Source: Stictocephala bisonia (Eukaryota; Arthropoda; Insecta; Hemiptera; Membracidae). From it: DNA of 64,000 nucleotides. The notes under the pieces are model-generated. The model saw only the letters and a list, made by a program, of their open reading frames with translations, searched no databases and was not told the origin of the DNA. The DNA lies in contig JAQJVL010000806.1 of the NCBI GenBank assembly GCA_035578905.1, forward strand, positions 248,001-312,000, written 5' to 3'. Shown piece by piece: positions 46,728 to 58,416 of the stretch. Positions within the stretch are counted from its first letter, which is position 1, and each line of letters starts with the position of its first letter. Position numbers and translations under genes: made by a program.

Positions 46728-49379
46728 ACTCTAATAAGAGTAAATCTGAACTTACATTAGTGAATTATAATAATATTCAAGGGGTTTATAATAAACTAGA
46801 GGAACTCGACATATTTTTAACACAAAACACTTCGTCCTTAAAAATATTGTTAATGACCGAACATTGGCTAAAGTTTGAAAACAAAGAATACTTAATTAGG
46901 AGCAGTCTATGCTATGTTACCGGTTAATTTAGAGAGTCGCGCAATCGTGGAGGCTCCTGCATTCTCTTAAGCAGCGAATTAATGCCATTTGCGTCTGACA
47001 TGATAGAATATAAACAGTTTGCTATCCAACAAACCTTTGAAGTCTGTGCCGCTGAAATAAAATTAAATAATGATACTTACTTAATACTATGCGTTTATAG
47101 AATTCCAGATTCAAAGAACTATGAACAATTTTTTACTCAATTAACAAATTTACTGGAAAATGTTTCAAAAAATACAAACAGCTCAAAAAAGAAATTAATA
47201 TTAGGTGGGGATTTTAACATTGACACTTTGAAGGATGGTAAATATTCAACACAGTTACAGGACGTGATTAATTCATATGGCCTAATTTCATGTATTAGGC
47301 CATATGAATTATTCATCCTGCCACTCGTAGGTAACAAATAGTTTCCTAAACGATCGTTCATAAAAAAAATTAAAATCTACCAGAAAATAATGGGTGTCTA
47401 ATGATATTATTAAACTAAGTATAGAAAAACGAAACCTACATGTATTGCAAAAACACAACCCTTATAATTCAAGTATAAAAAACAAATATACACTATGTAA
47501 AAATAAGTTAAGAAAAGTGACTAAAATGGCAAAACTTATGTATAATAATAATAAAATAAAATTAGCTGACAATGTATCAAGGGCCTCTTGGCAGATTATC
47601 AATAATGAACTTGGGAAACCTAATACTAGTGTGATGTTAGATAAATTACAGATTAAAGATAGTAATAGATTGATTAAGTTAGGAGCGGAGGCAGCTAATT
47701 TATTAAACAAACACTTCCTTACTGTCAGGGATAGATTGAGTTTGTCCCCAAACTTAAATGCTGCAATGAAATCCTGCGAAGAGTACCGTAACAAGGTAGA
47801 GGAAACACTGTTCCTATGGCCAATCCAAACCAGAGAAGTAGTTTCTGTTATCAGCAAGGTTAAAAATAAAAGGTCGGCAGGATGGGACGAAATTCCGATG
47901 TTCCTTGTCAAGCATATATCAACCATCATTGCACCTCACTTAACTTACATTTTCAATTATTCACTTTCATTAGGGGTGTTTCCAAAATTGGCCAAATATT
48001 CGGTCATAAAACCTATTAAAAAGAAAAATGATCCTGATCTTGATAATTTCCGCCCTATATCTTTACAGCCAATATATTGGAACGTTTAATTTTAAATCGA
48101 TTGCTCCCATTTCTTGCAAAACATAATATAATCAATAAAGAACAGTATGGGTTCCGGGAAAACTTAGCCACTGTCGACGCAATACTTAAATTCACTGATA
48201 TGTGATATGTGATGTGATATGACATTGATATGGTTCACAATGGACTTGAAAGCAAGCTGCCGTCAGTGGGAGTCTTTTGCAACTTAACGAAAGCCTTCGA
48301 TACTATGAGTAGAAGTATCTTGATTGAAAAAATGGACAGATATGGCATTCGTGGTATTTCGAAAAAATTGTTTAGTTCATACTTTAGTGACAGATATCAG
48401 AGTGTAATTGTTCATGACGAAAAAGGAACGTACTACTCACACTGGAAAAAAAGTGTTGTGGGGTGTCCTCAAGGATCTATTTGTGGGCCAATACTATTCA
48501 TAATCTTTATGGCCGATCTTCCTTCTTACTCAAAAGTAAATATGGCTAATATATGGCAATATGCAGATGACACCTCAGCCCTAGTGAGAAGCGTCACTCC
48601 ACAGTGTCTGTCCAGTAGAGTAACTGAATGTTTAGAGGGCTTAAATAATTGGTTTGGTGCCAACGGTCTAAAATTGAATCCTTTAAAAACGCATATAATA
48701 CTTTTCAAAATCTAATTTGAAATTTCCTCCCTACACAAATCTGGCCGTACAACCATTTACTAAATTCCTTGGTATTTATATAGACCCACAATTAACATTT
48801 TATAAGCATATTGACTAATTGGCTAAAAGACTTAATTCAGTTTGTTTTTCTCTGAAAGTTTTATCTAATTGTGTATCAGATGATGTAATTAAAAGAGTCT
48901 ATTTTTCTAATTTTCAAAGTTTAACTACTTATGGATTAGTCGTTTGGGGAAGCACGGGAGCAGAACATTTTAACAGGATTTTCAAAATACAAAAAAAAGC
49001 TATTAGGATATTATTCAAAAAGGCACTCAGATATCATTGTAGATCAGAATTTATATCAAGGAAAATCTTAACACTTCCAAGCCTATACGTTTTTGAAATT
49101 TGTAAATATTATATTAAAAATAAAAATAAATTTGGCAATCCTTATAATTCAAATTATAACACAAGACAGCATTATATATACTACCCATTCCACAGCACCA
49201 GTAAATTTGAGCGGTCTACTTATTACACAACATGCAGAATAATAAATAAGTTCATCAAAGAAAATACAATCATCAATTTTGATAAATCATTTTTAAGGAA
49301 GGTCAAGAGGCTTTTGATGGATAACGCTTTTTATTCAATAGAAGAGTTCATGACTGATGAAATAGGGCCATTATTTTAA
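46724..49379 (+). pseudogene. LINE ORF2: APE endonuclease and reverse transcriptase
   Basis: The ATG overlaps the ORF1 stop. The endonuclease has NYNNIQGVYNKLEELD, LLMTEHWL and LGGDFNIDTL, then is cut off after SYGLISCIRPYE at an inverted repeat (47271-47309), so the SDH block is missing. The RT has RSAGWDEIPMFLV, FRPISLQPIYW, EQYGFRENLA, CNLTKAFDTM, GCPQGSICGPILF and YADDTSALV. The first catalytic Asp is Asn (CNLTKAFD). The C-terminus has FLGIYIDPQLTF, TTYGLVVWGS and NAFYSIEEFMTDE. Frame breaks occur near 46927, 47340, 48089 and 48715. Confidence 0.87.
47271..47309. repeat. Perfect 16 bp inverted repeat at a LINE deletion junction
   Basis: ATTCATATGGCCTAAT (47271-47286) and its reverse complement (47294-47309) flank a 7 nt loop, exactly where the endonuclease C-terminus is lost. 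Confidence 0.9.
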
Positions 49380-49898
49380 ACTCTGTACTTACTAGGACTA
49401 ATTAATAGATTTTTAGAATATTGTTATTGATTAAGTATTGTTCCAGATGGATGTATCATTAATGACAATTCTTATGTACATCATTGTATTCTGATTGGAA
49501 ATAAACGTTTTATGTCTTATGTTATTTATTGTTTTTTTTTTGTTTTTGTTTTTTTTTAGTAAATTACAGGCCATAACATGGTAAAAGGATTACGTCAAAA
49601 TCTTTACCGATACAATTTTTTTACTAGTATAAGTATGTAAAGTTTGTGTTTACATACTGAAAAATGTATGGGACCATACACTGAAAATAATGTTCCTCAA
49701 AGAAAACGAACAAAGTAAAATAGCCAATTTGTAGCAAATTTAGTGTAGTTTTCAAAAATACATAGGTCTATAGATATTTTTTATACAGGGTGATCAACTC
49801 AAGGTGGCCACAATTGGGATCTTATAACGTAATAATTTTACAGCAAACTTTAAATGGAGAACTTTAACTTATTTTTTATGTTTATTAACAATCACGTA

Positions 49899-50182
49899 AC
49901 TAGAATCTATATTTTCTGGTGACAACCACGTTAAGGCGCAATGTACATTATTTATAAAGTAACCAGACGTTTCACCCATACTGTGATGTAGCATCCTCAG
50001 TTGTATCTCTGAGACTGACATATCTCTAAGACTGAGATACCACTGAGGATGCCACACAACAGTATGGGCGAAACATCTACTCTAGTTACTTTGTAAATAA
50101 TGTACATAGCACCTTGATGCGGTTGTCACCAGAAAATATAGATTCTAGTTATAACACCGGCCGCTTAAGCCTAAGTTCTAAA
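49899..50182. mobile_element. Foldback insertion in the left arm
   Basis: A direct repeat ATCACGTA flanks it (49891-49898, 50183-50190), and the opposite arm at about 57410 shows the uninterrupted site. Inverted halves read ACTAGAATCTATATTTTCTG and its complement, with ACCAGACGTTTCACCC / GGGCGAAACATCTACTCT nearer the centre. The right side has about 30 extra bases outside the palindrome, so exact ends are uncertain. Confidence 0.7.
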
Positions 50183-50985
50183 ATCACGTAGTTCAAATTT
50201 TAAAATTCAGTCTCCATTTTCCAATATGGCGGTCAACTATGAAATTTCTTATGGGAACCCATATTTTTTATAATGTATTTAGGTTTAATTAGTGATTCTA
50301 AGAATCTTTTACTCTTGATATTATTTTGATATACTTAACTGTTTCGCCGCTGTGAGCACTGAAAGTTTCAGAAATCCTTATTTCAACAATTTATTAAAGA
50401 AACGTGTTCTGCTATTTACAAATATTAAAGCTTAACTCAAAATGCATTATTTTTATTTAATTGAATGTTGAAAAGCTGTTAAAGTTTCACAATTAAATAT
50501 TTTCTAAAAAAATATTAAAAACCCTTGTTAATACAACTTTGTATTGTGTAAGTACAAGTATAGATAAGTATAGATACAAGTATAGAAGTAATAATAAGTA
50601 ATAAATGAATACAGTATAAAATAGTATCGCATGATTGTGTTGCTAGGCAATAATCAGCTGTTTCATTGTTATAATTTTCACTTTTGTTTTACCTCATCTA
50701 ACCTATTAATTGTTCTGTTAGCGGAATCACAACTGTTAATTGTCGTCTGTAGTAGATTTTAATAATAGATAAATTAGTTTTGTTTCTTTGAGATCATGTG
50801 TACTGGAATTATTGTTGTATAGTTGTTTACTGTTTTATTATGTTAATATGGAGGTTATTAACATAAAAAATGTGGACATGTTGGAAGTTTTTTTCAATAT
50901 AAGAATTTCTGAAACTTTCAGCGCTCCTAGCGGGAAAACGGTTAAGTATTATTAAAATAATACTAAAAGTAAAAAGTCTTAAAAT

Positions 50986-51610
50986 TGTGGCGAGCGCCAC
51001 CCGCGGCGGAAAATTCAACTATCGCGTGTGCATGCGCTAGGATCTGGGAGGGGTGCGGTGCGCAGGCGGGGAGTCAGAGTGTGTGTTTCCTGCCCGCTGG
51101 GTGAAGACGCCGGCCACGGCAGCACGCTCGACAGCTAAGTTGCTTTTAGATTAGAACCTTACTAAATTTGTAGTTATAGATTCATTATGATTCGATTAGG
51201 CTAAATTAACCATTAAGGGGGGGGGGGAGTAGTTCCGATAGGTAGGATTTAGGCAGTCAGCTAAAATGTAGGGATTCAGAAGTCTAGGGCACGAGGGGAT
51301 CGCGGCCAACCAGTTACTTTCAATTATGTTTTATCAGTCAATTATCTTGTAATTATATTACCCTTAAGGTAGATCACTCTTTAGTGCTGATCAAAGCTGG
51401 TTGTGATTGTTGGGAACCGTCAACTAGCGCTCACGCGGCCGAAACCATCGAACCAGCCCGCGCGTTTCTAACGCGGTGGAAACGGCGCGTTTAAAACCCA
51501 GAGATTTCCTCTCACGGCCTCTGTCAATTAAACATTTATTTCCAGTCAGGTCCAACCTGAACCATTTCAAATCAATCGTTTCCCATCTTTTCACGCCCGT
51601 TTTCCCCGCA
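50986..51610 (+). repeat. 5' LTR
   Basis: Direct repeat of 56379-57002. It contains an 11 G run (51217-51227) and ends just before the tRNA-primer-like site at 51613. Confidence 0.93.
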
Positions 51611-51612
51611 AT

Positions 51613-51630
51613 TGGTAGCAGAGCGTTCGG
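51613..51630 (+). other. Primer binding site candidate
   Basis: TGGTAGCAGAGCGTTCGG begins 3 nt after the 5' LTR. A leading TGG is normal for tRNA-primed retroelements; the tRNA was not identified. Confidence 0.6.
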
Positions 51631-53340
51631 GATGGAAAAAAATAAATATTTTTTTTTATGAGTGAAATAGCAGGGCGATCAGTTTTGGCAATATATATAT
51701 AGATGTTTTATTAGTAAAAAGGTCGGTTAGCTTGCACGAAGAGAAGCCGATACAGACATGTCGGTCACGGCACGGGCATGTCACGAGCATGTCGTCACGA
51801 GCATGTCGTCACGAGCATGTTGGCCGACCGGCAAACATGACTTTCACTCCTGGCATTTAACGATAAAGCAATAAATTTGCAAACTACTCGAATTGAATTT
51901 AGAGCAATATTATTTTCAATAAGGTGATTTAAATTTTCTGGTTAATTAATACCGAGAACAATGACGGTGGGAATTCGGAGGTGCGTGTCTGCGGTGTAGA
52001 CGGCCTGTTGTCGTGCGTTTTTAAACCTGTCTATAGGCTGCGACCGCGTGCATCCGGGGACTTCAGCATTGTCATTTTCTGTATATCTTCCTCATTTTTC
52101 AATTTGCTAAAGAGATATAAACAATAAAAATGAATGGAGGAGAAGTTAAGAATTCAATTTTGTGTAAATTTTCCTTTTACACGGACGCGTGAGTGCATTT
52201 AACAATATACCATCGAACCTTGTGCCCACATTTGTCGAATTTGAGAAGTTAAAATATTCAGATTTATATAAATAATGTCAGATATCTTAACTGTGAATCT
52301 TGCAAGACAGATTGCAAAGATTTATCAAAGTTGTAGTAAATTTTACTTTAGCCAGTGTTACAAATACGGAAACCAATAGTCTTCTGGACGGCCTTCTACA
52401 TTCATTTCATTTAAGTAGTTTAGTAATAGTTTAATTTTGTTTTATTAAGTGTGCTGCAATTTATTTTAATTACACCTTGTGATAAGGAATTCTGTGACAA
52501 GTACTCTCAAAGCTTGGGTTACATCCAACTGTCTAGGAGATTTCACGCCAATTATTTTCCAAGCGAAGTTAATAATAGTGTAGTCCTCTTTTCCAAAATG
52601 AATAAGTAAAAATCTATTAAAAAGGAAAAAACTAAGAAAAAATATATAAAATTAATTTAAAAATGTTAAAAAAAAAATGTAAAAACAAATGTAAAAAATG
52701 TAAAAAAAACGAGTAACTATTAGAGGATTTAATAAGACTGAAAATAAAATTTCACTTGGGAAATCTCGGAGTAACCTGAGTGGAGAGGCAGTTAACTATT
52801 GAATAATATTTCTTTACAGCTCATATTAAGTTAAGTTTAGCGTATTTTCTTTTCAGCTAGTATTAAATGTCACCCCAGCAAGTTATTAACGGGTCAACGG
52901 TATTCCAGTTATACATGAGCAGTTATCGATCCACATAGTTGAAACCGGTTTTATCCACTCCAAGACACCCAGCCGTGTCCAGCTGAACTTACTGATTGCA
53001 CAAACACACTGACGAATATTACTCACTACAAGTAAAACAATTTCCTTTAAATAAATATGGTATTAGGGAATCTATAAAAAATAATTTGTATTTTCAATTT
53101 TATTATTAATTAATTAGACACTAAACAATAAATTTAATTTAATTACTTAATGGAACAGTTAATTTTTAATGGGAAAATTTTTTTTAGGTATTTTGTAAAT
53201 GATAGGGATTTTTCTGGCTGACCTACCTGTAGTGGTTCAGTTTTCCCTCCCCACCTGGTGAATCAAGTGTATTAATAAATTGATTACCTTCCTACGGCGT
53301 TTGTGATATTTTTTTTCGAAATTTGAATTTAAATTTGAAC
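51631..53340. other. LTR element interior without coding sequence
   Basis: No gag, protease or RT motif is visible in any frame where these genes are expected, so they are deleted or replaced. Confidence 0.55.
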
Positions 53341-53359
53341 AGAAACAAAATTTAAGTGG

Positions 53360-53798
53360 CCTTCAATTCCGCCCAGCATGACAGCACAGGCGCAACGCCT
53401 GCTAGCTTGTTCCTGGGAGGGAAATCAAACACCCGCTTCAGTTAGCGTGGAGGCTCGACGAGCTAGTGCCCTCGGCCCCACAGATTCCAACAGAACAGCG
53501 CTGGAGGCAAGCGTTAGACGCCCTGCGTCGCGCGAGGCAAAAGCGCGAGGCGTACTATAACAGGGATAAGAAACCCCATAACTTCAAACCGGGTGATTGA
53601 GTTATGTACAGACTACATCCCCAGTCCAAAGCGGCCGATAGCGTAAATCACAAACTCATGCCACAATGGTCCAACCCGTGTGTAATAACCCGATTCACCA
53701 CACCGGTCACCGTCCAGTTAGTAAAGCCGTCAACGGGGAAGTTTGTTACGTCGGCGCATGTTTCTCAGTTAAAACAGTTTTTTCAGCCCCAGTTTTAA
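53360..53798 (+). pseudogene. Retroelement integrase, C-terminal remnant
   Basis: The frame FNSAQHDSTGATPASLFLG shifts near 53415 and continues REIKHPLQLAW, then YYNRDKKPHNFKPGD, a TGA stop at about 53598, then VMYRLHPQSKAAD, KLMPQWSNPCVI and SAHVSQLKQFF to the stop at 53796-53798. This is the end of a gypsy-type integrase core plus its GPY-like tail. The catalytic DDE residues lie upstream and are missing. Confidence 0.82.
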
Positions 53799-53799
53799 T

Positions 53800-54290
53800 A
53801 TGGCCAGGTGAGTGCTATGCGAGGGTCCCTAGCCTAGGTTAGTGTAGTTCTTAAGTTCCATCTTCCTTTCCTTTCCTTCATTCTATCTACACGTCTTCTC
53901 GCGTTTAAATTATCTTCCGAGCGACACCTCTAGTTACCACGGGGTCGGGCATTTGAGTCTAAGGGGTTTCTTTACGAGGACTCCCCTACAGATTGCCCGA
54001 CGTCCTGTTGACGTGAGGCGCCGCAACCTTTTTTTTAACCGTTTCCTACATCGTTATTAGGGAGAACGCTGCTAAGCCGCTGTGACCGTGGCAAGTTTTA
54101 ATTTTTTTTTTATCAAGTAGGTTAGAGAAATCATTTCATAAGTTCCTTAATTCCAGTATAAACAAAAGCTGTGAAATCTTTTTGTGTTTTTTTTTCGTAA
54201 TTCACTTTTGTTTATGCTGCTTGCCCGGCACGCAGCTGGCGGATAAGCCATCGTGAGGTGAGTCGACACGCCTCAGGATAGTCGCAGTGT

Positions 54291-54344
<54 letters not shown>

Positions 54345-56361
54345 TCACTCACACATAATAGCACAACGTTCGTTACCACACTTACACATGACTATCTCTA
54401 TCCTGTTCTATCTCTTTTCTTATCTATTTAGTACTTAGGGATGCCAACAATGAGCTAGGGATACGGGCAGATTAAATTAAGTAGTATAATAAAGTTAAGC
54501 GGATGAAGTTATTTAGCACGATGTATTAGGGACGATGATCAGGAGCAGGGCAAACATGTCAGAATTGACAATGGAAAATTAGTTGTAAGAATTGAATTTT
54601 CTAGTATTAAACATTATATTAAATATATCTATTCGGGGTGTTGGCATATAATTTAACGTAACTGTAAGATTAAAACCTAGTATATTATTTGGGAGCGCGG
54701 TCAATATATGAATAGACTGCACCCAGCTCAAACAATTATTCTTGGAAGCGATAGGGCGGAAGACGTCGACGGCCTTATCGCATTCCATTGTTAAATCGGG
54801 TCGGCTGCGAGACCTAGGACAACAGACAGACGGACGATACAACAATACACGACAATGGGGAATTGGCCCAAGCCACAATCTATTAGGTTACTTTAATTGT
54901 AACACAACCACATTTAAAATTTAATAATTAACTTTAATAATTAATTTAATAATTAATATCCTACCTCCACTTGTCAACAGCTTAAATAGGGGTCCATTAT
55001 TCAAGTCACCTGAGATATTTGTATACATTACCAACCACACATACAGACTAACTTAATGTTTACCTTTTTTCTCACCAACAGTTCTCCCATCGCGTTTACT
55101 AACGACCGACGTACATACAGACTAGGCAGTGTTTCTCTCCAGCATTTGTTTATCAATATAGTTAATAAGTTAAGATCGAAGGGAAGTGTAACGTGTGTCA
55201 AACAATAGGACTAGCTTTACTAACTTTAATTATTTTGATTAAGGAAAAGTTTTTTTTAGATTTAATTTTCCTTTTGTATTATTCCTTTTAATTTTTAACC
55301 TTTTTACATTAGTATTTTGCTTTAATTCACCATTCCATAGGCAATCATGTTTAACTTGATCATGTCAATTTCCTTTCTTGTAAATTAGCGATAGTGTTAC
55401 CAGTTGTAAATTACCAGTTAAGATAGTCGCGGGGGGAATTTTGCGTCCTACAAGGGCATGTGTCAGCGACTGGAGAATGGATAACAAGGTGTGAGTCAGC
55501 TAGTTCGCCCAATTCAAGGGAGACCATTCCGGTTGCGCCATCTATAAACAACGGCTGCCCGCCTTTCAACTATCTGATCGTCCATCGGCTGAGCCCTGGA
55601 TTGAGGAGGGGCAATAATTCAGCTATCCGACCACTATTGGTCTATATATATATACCAATCTAGTAAAGTGAAGCACATTTTCATCCTTTTGCACTTCGGC
55701 ATGGATTGCCACATCGGACCTCCAACTATGGCGCATTCAACTACCTTGAGGCATGGGTTGCCCCACCAGAAGTAGCTGCATCCAATTTAAGTCACTATCA
55801 TCTAGTGCCCATAGCCACTATTGCGGCTAACCCACTATCATGGCTTTTAGCCCTATGCCAGTATCAGCTAATCAAGGAGCGGCGAGACCACACTGCATTG
55901 TTCAGAACCGGGGGAAGAGGTGATACCCATTGGATCCATCCAACTATTACCGCCATCTCGCTGGCACACTCCCGCACCACTCTAGATTTAACCTTAAGTC
56001 AATCATAATGGTTAGGATCAATTTTACCATAAGTAGTTAAGTACCCTTTCGATCAATTTGCACACTTTTCCATTAGTTAAGTAGTTATTTTGCCGCGCGA
56101 GCTGACACACCTTACCTTCTATTTAAAAAAAAAAAAAAGAGACGAATTTCAGAACACTGACCGCTGCTTCAACCAACCAACTGTTAGACGACTTACAACA
56201 CATTCCCGCGGAATCAGTTTCGAATTTAGGGCACCTCCCTGCTGGAGGAGCGGCGAACTCTTCAACCACCCCAGGATTTGAGCCGGCCAAGCTGAGCCCC
56301 ACACCTTCCTCACCTCCCACCTAAAAAAAAAAAAAAAAAAAACCAAACCAAAAAAAAAACA
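53800..56361. other. LTR element 3' interior, no recognised gene
   Basis: About 2.5 kb between the integrase remnant and the polypurine tract. Two short frames (55460-55663 and 55706-56008) are open but match nothing I recognise, and I cannot call an envelope gene. A CA microsatellite lies at 54294-54337. Confidence 0.5.
54294..54337. repeat. (CA)n microsatellite
   Basis: Uninterrupted CA dinucleotides for 44 bp, followed by CGCACACGTCAC. Confidence 0.98.
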
Positions 56362-56364
56362 TTT

Positions 56365-56378
56365 TAGGGGAGGGAGAT
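56365..56378 (+). other. Polypurine tract
   Basis: A purine run (AGGGGAGGGAGA) lies directly before the TG of the 3' LTR, the expected site for plus-strand priming. Confidence 0.75.
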
Positions 56379-57002
56379 TGTGGCGAGCGCCACCCGCGGC
56401 GGAAGATTCAACTATCGCGTGCGCATGCGCTAGGATCTGGGAGGGGTGCGGTGCGCAGGCGGGGAGTCAGAGTGTGTGTTTCCTGCCCGCTGGGTGAAGA
56501 CGCCGGCCACGGCAGCACGCTCGACAGCTAAGTTGCTTTTAGATTAGAACCTTACTAAATTTGTAGTTATAGATTCATTATGATTCGATTAGGCTAAATT
56601 AACCATTAAGGGGGGGGGGAGTAGTTCCGATAGGTAGGATTTAGGCAGTCAGCTAAAATGTAGGGATTCAGAAGTCTAGGGCACGAGGGGATCGCGGCCA
56701 ACCAGTTACTTTCAATTATGTTTTATCAGTCAATTATCTTGTAATTATATTACCCTTAAGGTAGATCACTCTTTAGTGCTGATCAAAGCTGGTTGTGATT
56801 GTTGGGAACCGTCAACTAGCGCTCACGCGGCCGAAACCATCGAACCAGCCCGCGCGTTTCTAACGCGGTGGAAACGGCGCGTTTAAAACCCAGAGATTTC
56901 CTCTCACGGCCTCTGTCAATTAAACATTTATTTCCAGTCAGGTCCAACCTGAACCATTTCAAATCAATCGTTTCCCATCTTTCCGCGCCCGTTTTCCCCG
57001 CA
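56379..57002 (+). repeat. 3' LTR
   Basis: Direct repeat of 50986-51610; the G run is one base shorter. Confidence 0.93.
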
Positions 57003-57529
57003 AAATCACTATTAAAATCTATATTCATCATTAAAATTACAGGTTACTATAAGGCATTTCAAAGTTGCCCGCTAATTAGAAAATGGTGACCGATTTTAAA
57101 ATTTAAACTGCGCGATTGTAATATTTTTGTATAAAATATGTATTTGTGAAACTACAAGAACTTTTAAACATTCAATGAAGCTTTATTATTTGTAATGACA
57201 GAACAAGCCTCTTTAATAAATTGTTGAAATAAGGATTTCTTAAACTTTCAGCATTCCTAGCGGTAAAACGGTTAAGTATATTAAAATAATACCAAGAGTA
57301 AAAGATTCTTAGTCACTAATTAAAACTAAATTGATCATAAAAAAATAGGGGTTCCCATAGCTTGACTGCCATATTGGAAAATGGTGACGAAATTTTAAAA
57401 TTTGAACTACGTGATTTTATTTAACATAAAAAATAAGATAAAGTTCCCCATTTAAAGTTAGCTGTAAAATTAGTGATTTTTGAGATCTCAATGGTGACCA
57501 CCTTGAGTTGATTACCCTGTATATTATAT

Positions 57530-58410
57530 CTCATAAAGGTAAAACTCGGTAAACACAACACCTACTGCCGACAGTGACTGATACCGAATGTGAATGAAAT
57601 CAGCTGTGACAAAAACTAAATAACAAACATATGATTGGGTAAACCGAAGACGTGTAACATTATAAATCGATAAATTGAATGTTCATCTTTCTATCGATAT
57701 CATGATTATATCAAAAATCAACAACAATAGTACTATAATAAGTATTATATCGAAAGATTTCTTCTCCTCGGCGAATGACGACTGCCACTGAAATAACAAT
57801 CGCTGTCATCTCAAAATCGATGACTGCCAGTTCTTGGGTTAATCTATTTCTTATATTTCAGCCTAATGAATCTATTTTTATAAAGGTCTAATTACAAGTT
57901 TCCGTATGTCCAATAGGTTAATCAAAAAAGTCCTGACATTTTTGTAAATATTTTATTTGTTGATCAATGACACATGGTTGCAAACTAGAAGAGTTGCTTG
58001 TCAGTTTCCACGCTTCCTGGAAAACTCACATTACACTTTTGTGCATTGTCAGCCAAAATAAGAAGCAGCAAAACCGTGTCACCTTTTTTAACATTATCAG
58101 TCTGCCGCACCATTTAGGCCTATGCTGTTACTTTTACTGTCTAATTTATCCCTCTATTTTTTGTTATTCTTTTATCGCTCTATGTCTAATTTTGTTTTTG
58201 GTTTAGAAATCCTTTTTGTTAACTGTTATTATGCTTTAATTTTATACAAACGTTCAAATAAAGATAATTCAAACATATAATTTTTAGTGATAGGCATGTT
58301 TATGTTCTACAATTTCACAATGTTTTTGAGTTTTTCTACATAGAGTTTTTGCTGTCTGAATTACTTTTTTCCAACATAATATGCCTTCCTTATGATTGTA
58401 TATTATGTAT
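57530..58410. other. Spacer, nothing recognised
   Basis: No coding frame with support and no element ends. The frame at 57967-58206 has no recognisable motif. Confidence 0.45.
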
Positions 58411-58416
58411 TATGTA

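Larger units (their letters stand above)
44960..49520 (+). mobile_element. CR1/Jockey-group LINE with esterase and macro domains
   Basis: This LINE contains ORF1 (esterase remnant joined to a macro domain, with an intact 305-codon frame) overlapping ORF2 (endonuclease and RT, broken). It ends with an AATAAACG-type tail near 49510. 5'-truncated: the PHD part seen at 18480 is absent. Confidence 0.87.
50986..57002 (+). mobile_element. Gypsy-like LTR retrotransposon, mostly non-coding
   Basis: LTRs at 50986-51610 (625 bp) and 56379-57002 (624 bp) start TGTGGCGAGC and end CCCCGCA. They are almost identical: a few substitutions and one G in a G run. AAAT flanks both sides (50982-50985, 57003-57006), a 4 bp target duplication. 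A primer-binding-like TGGTAGCAGAGCG follows the left LTR, and a purine tract AGGGGAGGGAGA precedes the right one. Of gag-pol only an integrase tail remains. Confidence 0.92.
49786..57519. mobile_element. Long-inverted-repeat DNA element, split by an LTR retrotransposon
   Basis: Ends CAGGGTGATCAACTCAAGG and, reversed, CAGGGTAATCAACTCAAGG are flanked by TA (49784-49785, 57520-57521). Inverted similarity continues inward for about 400 bp (TTTACAGC..AACTTTAAATGG, CACGTAGTTCAAATTTTAAA, TTTTCCAATATGGC). Additional partial arm copies at 50870-50985 and 57003-57110 suggest an internal rearrangement or a second copy. No transposase seen. TA target suggests the Tc1/mariner group, unproven. Confidence 0.65.

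Noticed and set aside
47462..47929. 155-codon minus-strand frame
   Set aside because: Antisense to the LINE reverse transcriptase; composition follows from the sense-strand protein.
55460..56008. Possible envelope-like ORF in the 3' part of the LTR element
   Set aside because: No signal peptide, cleavage site or membrane segment was seen, and the frames are short and unrelated to known proteins.
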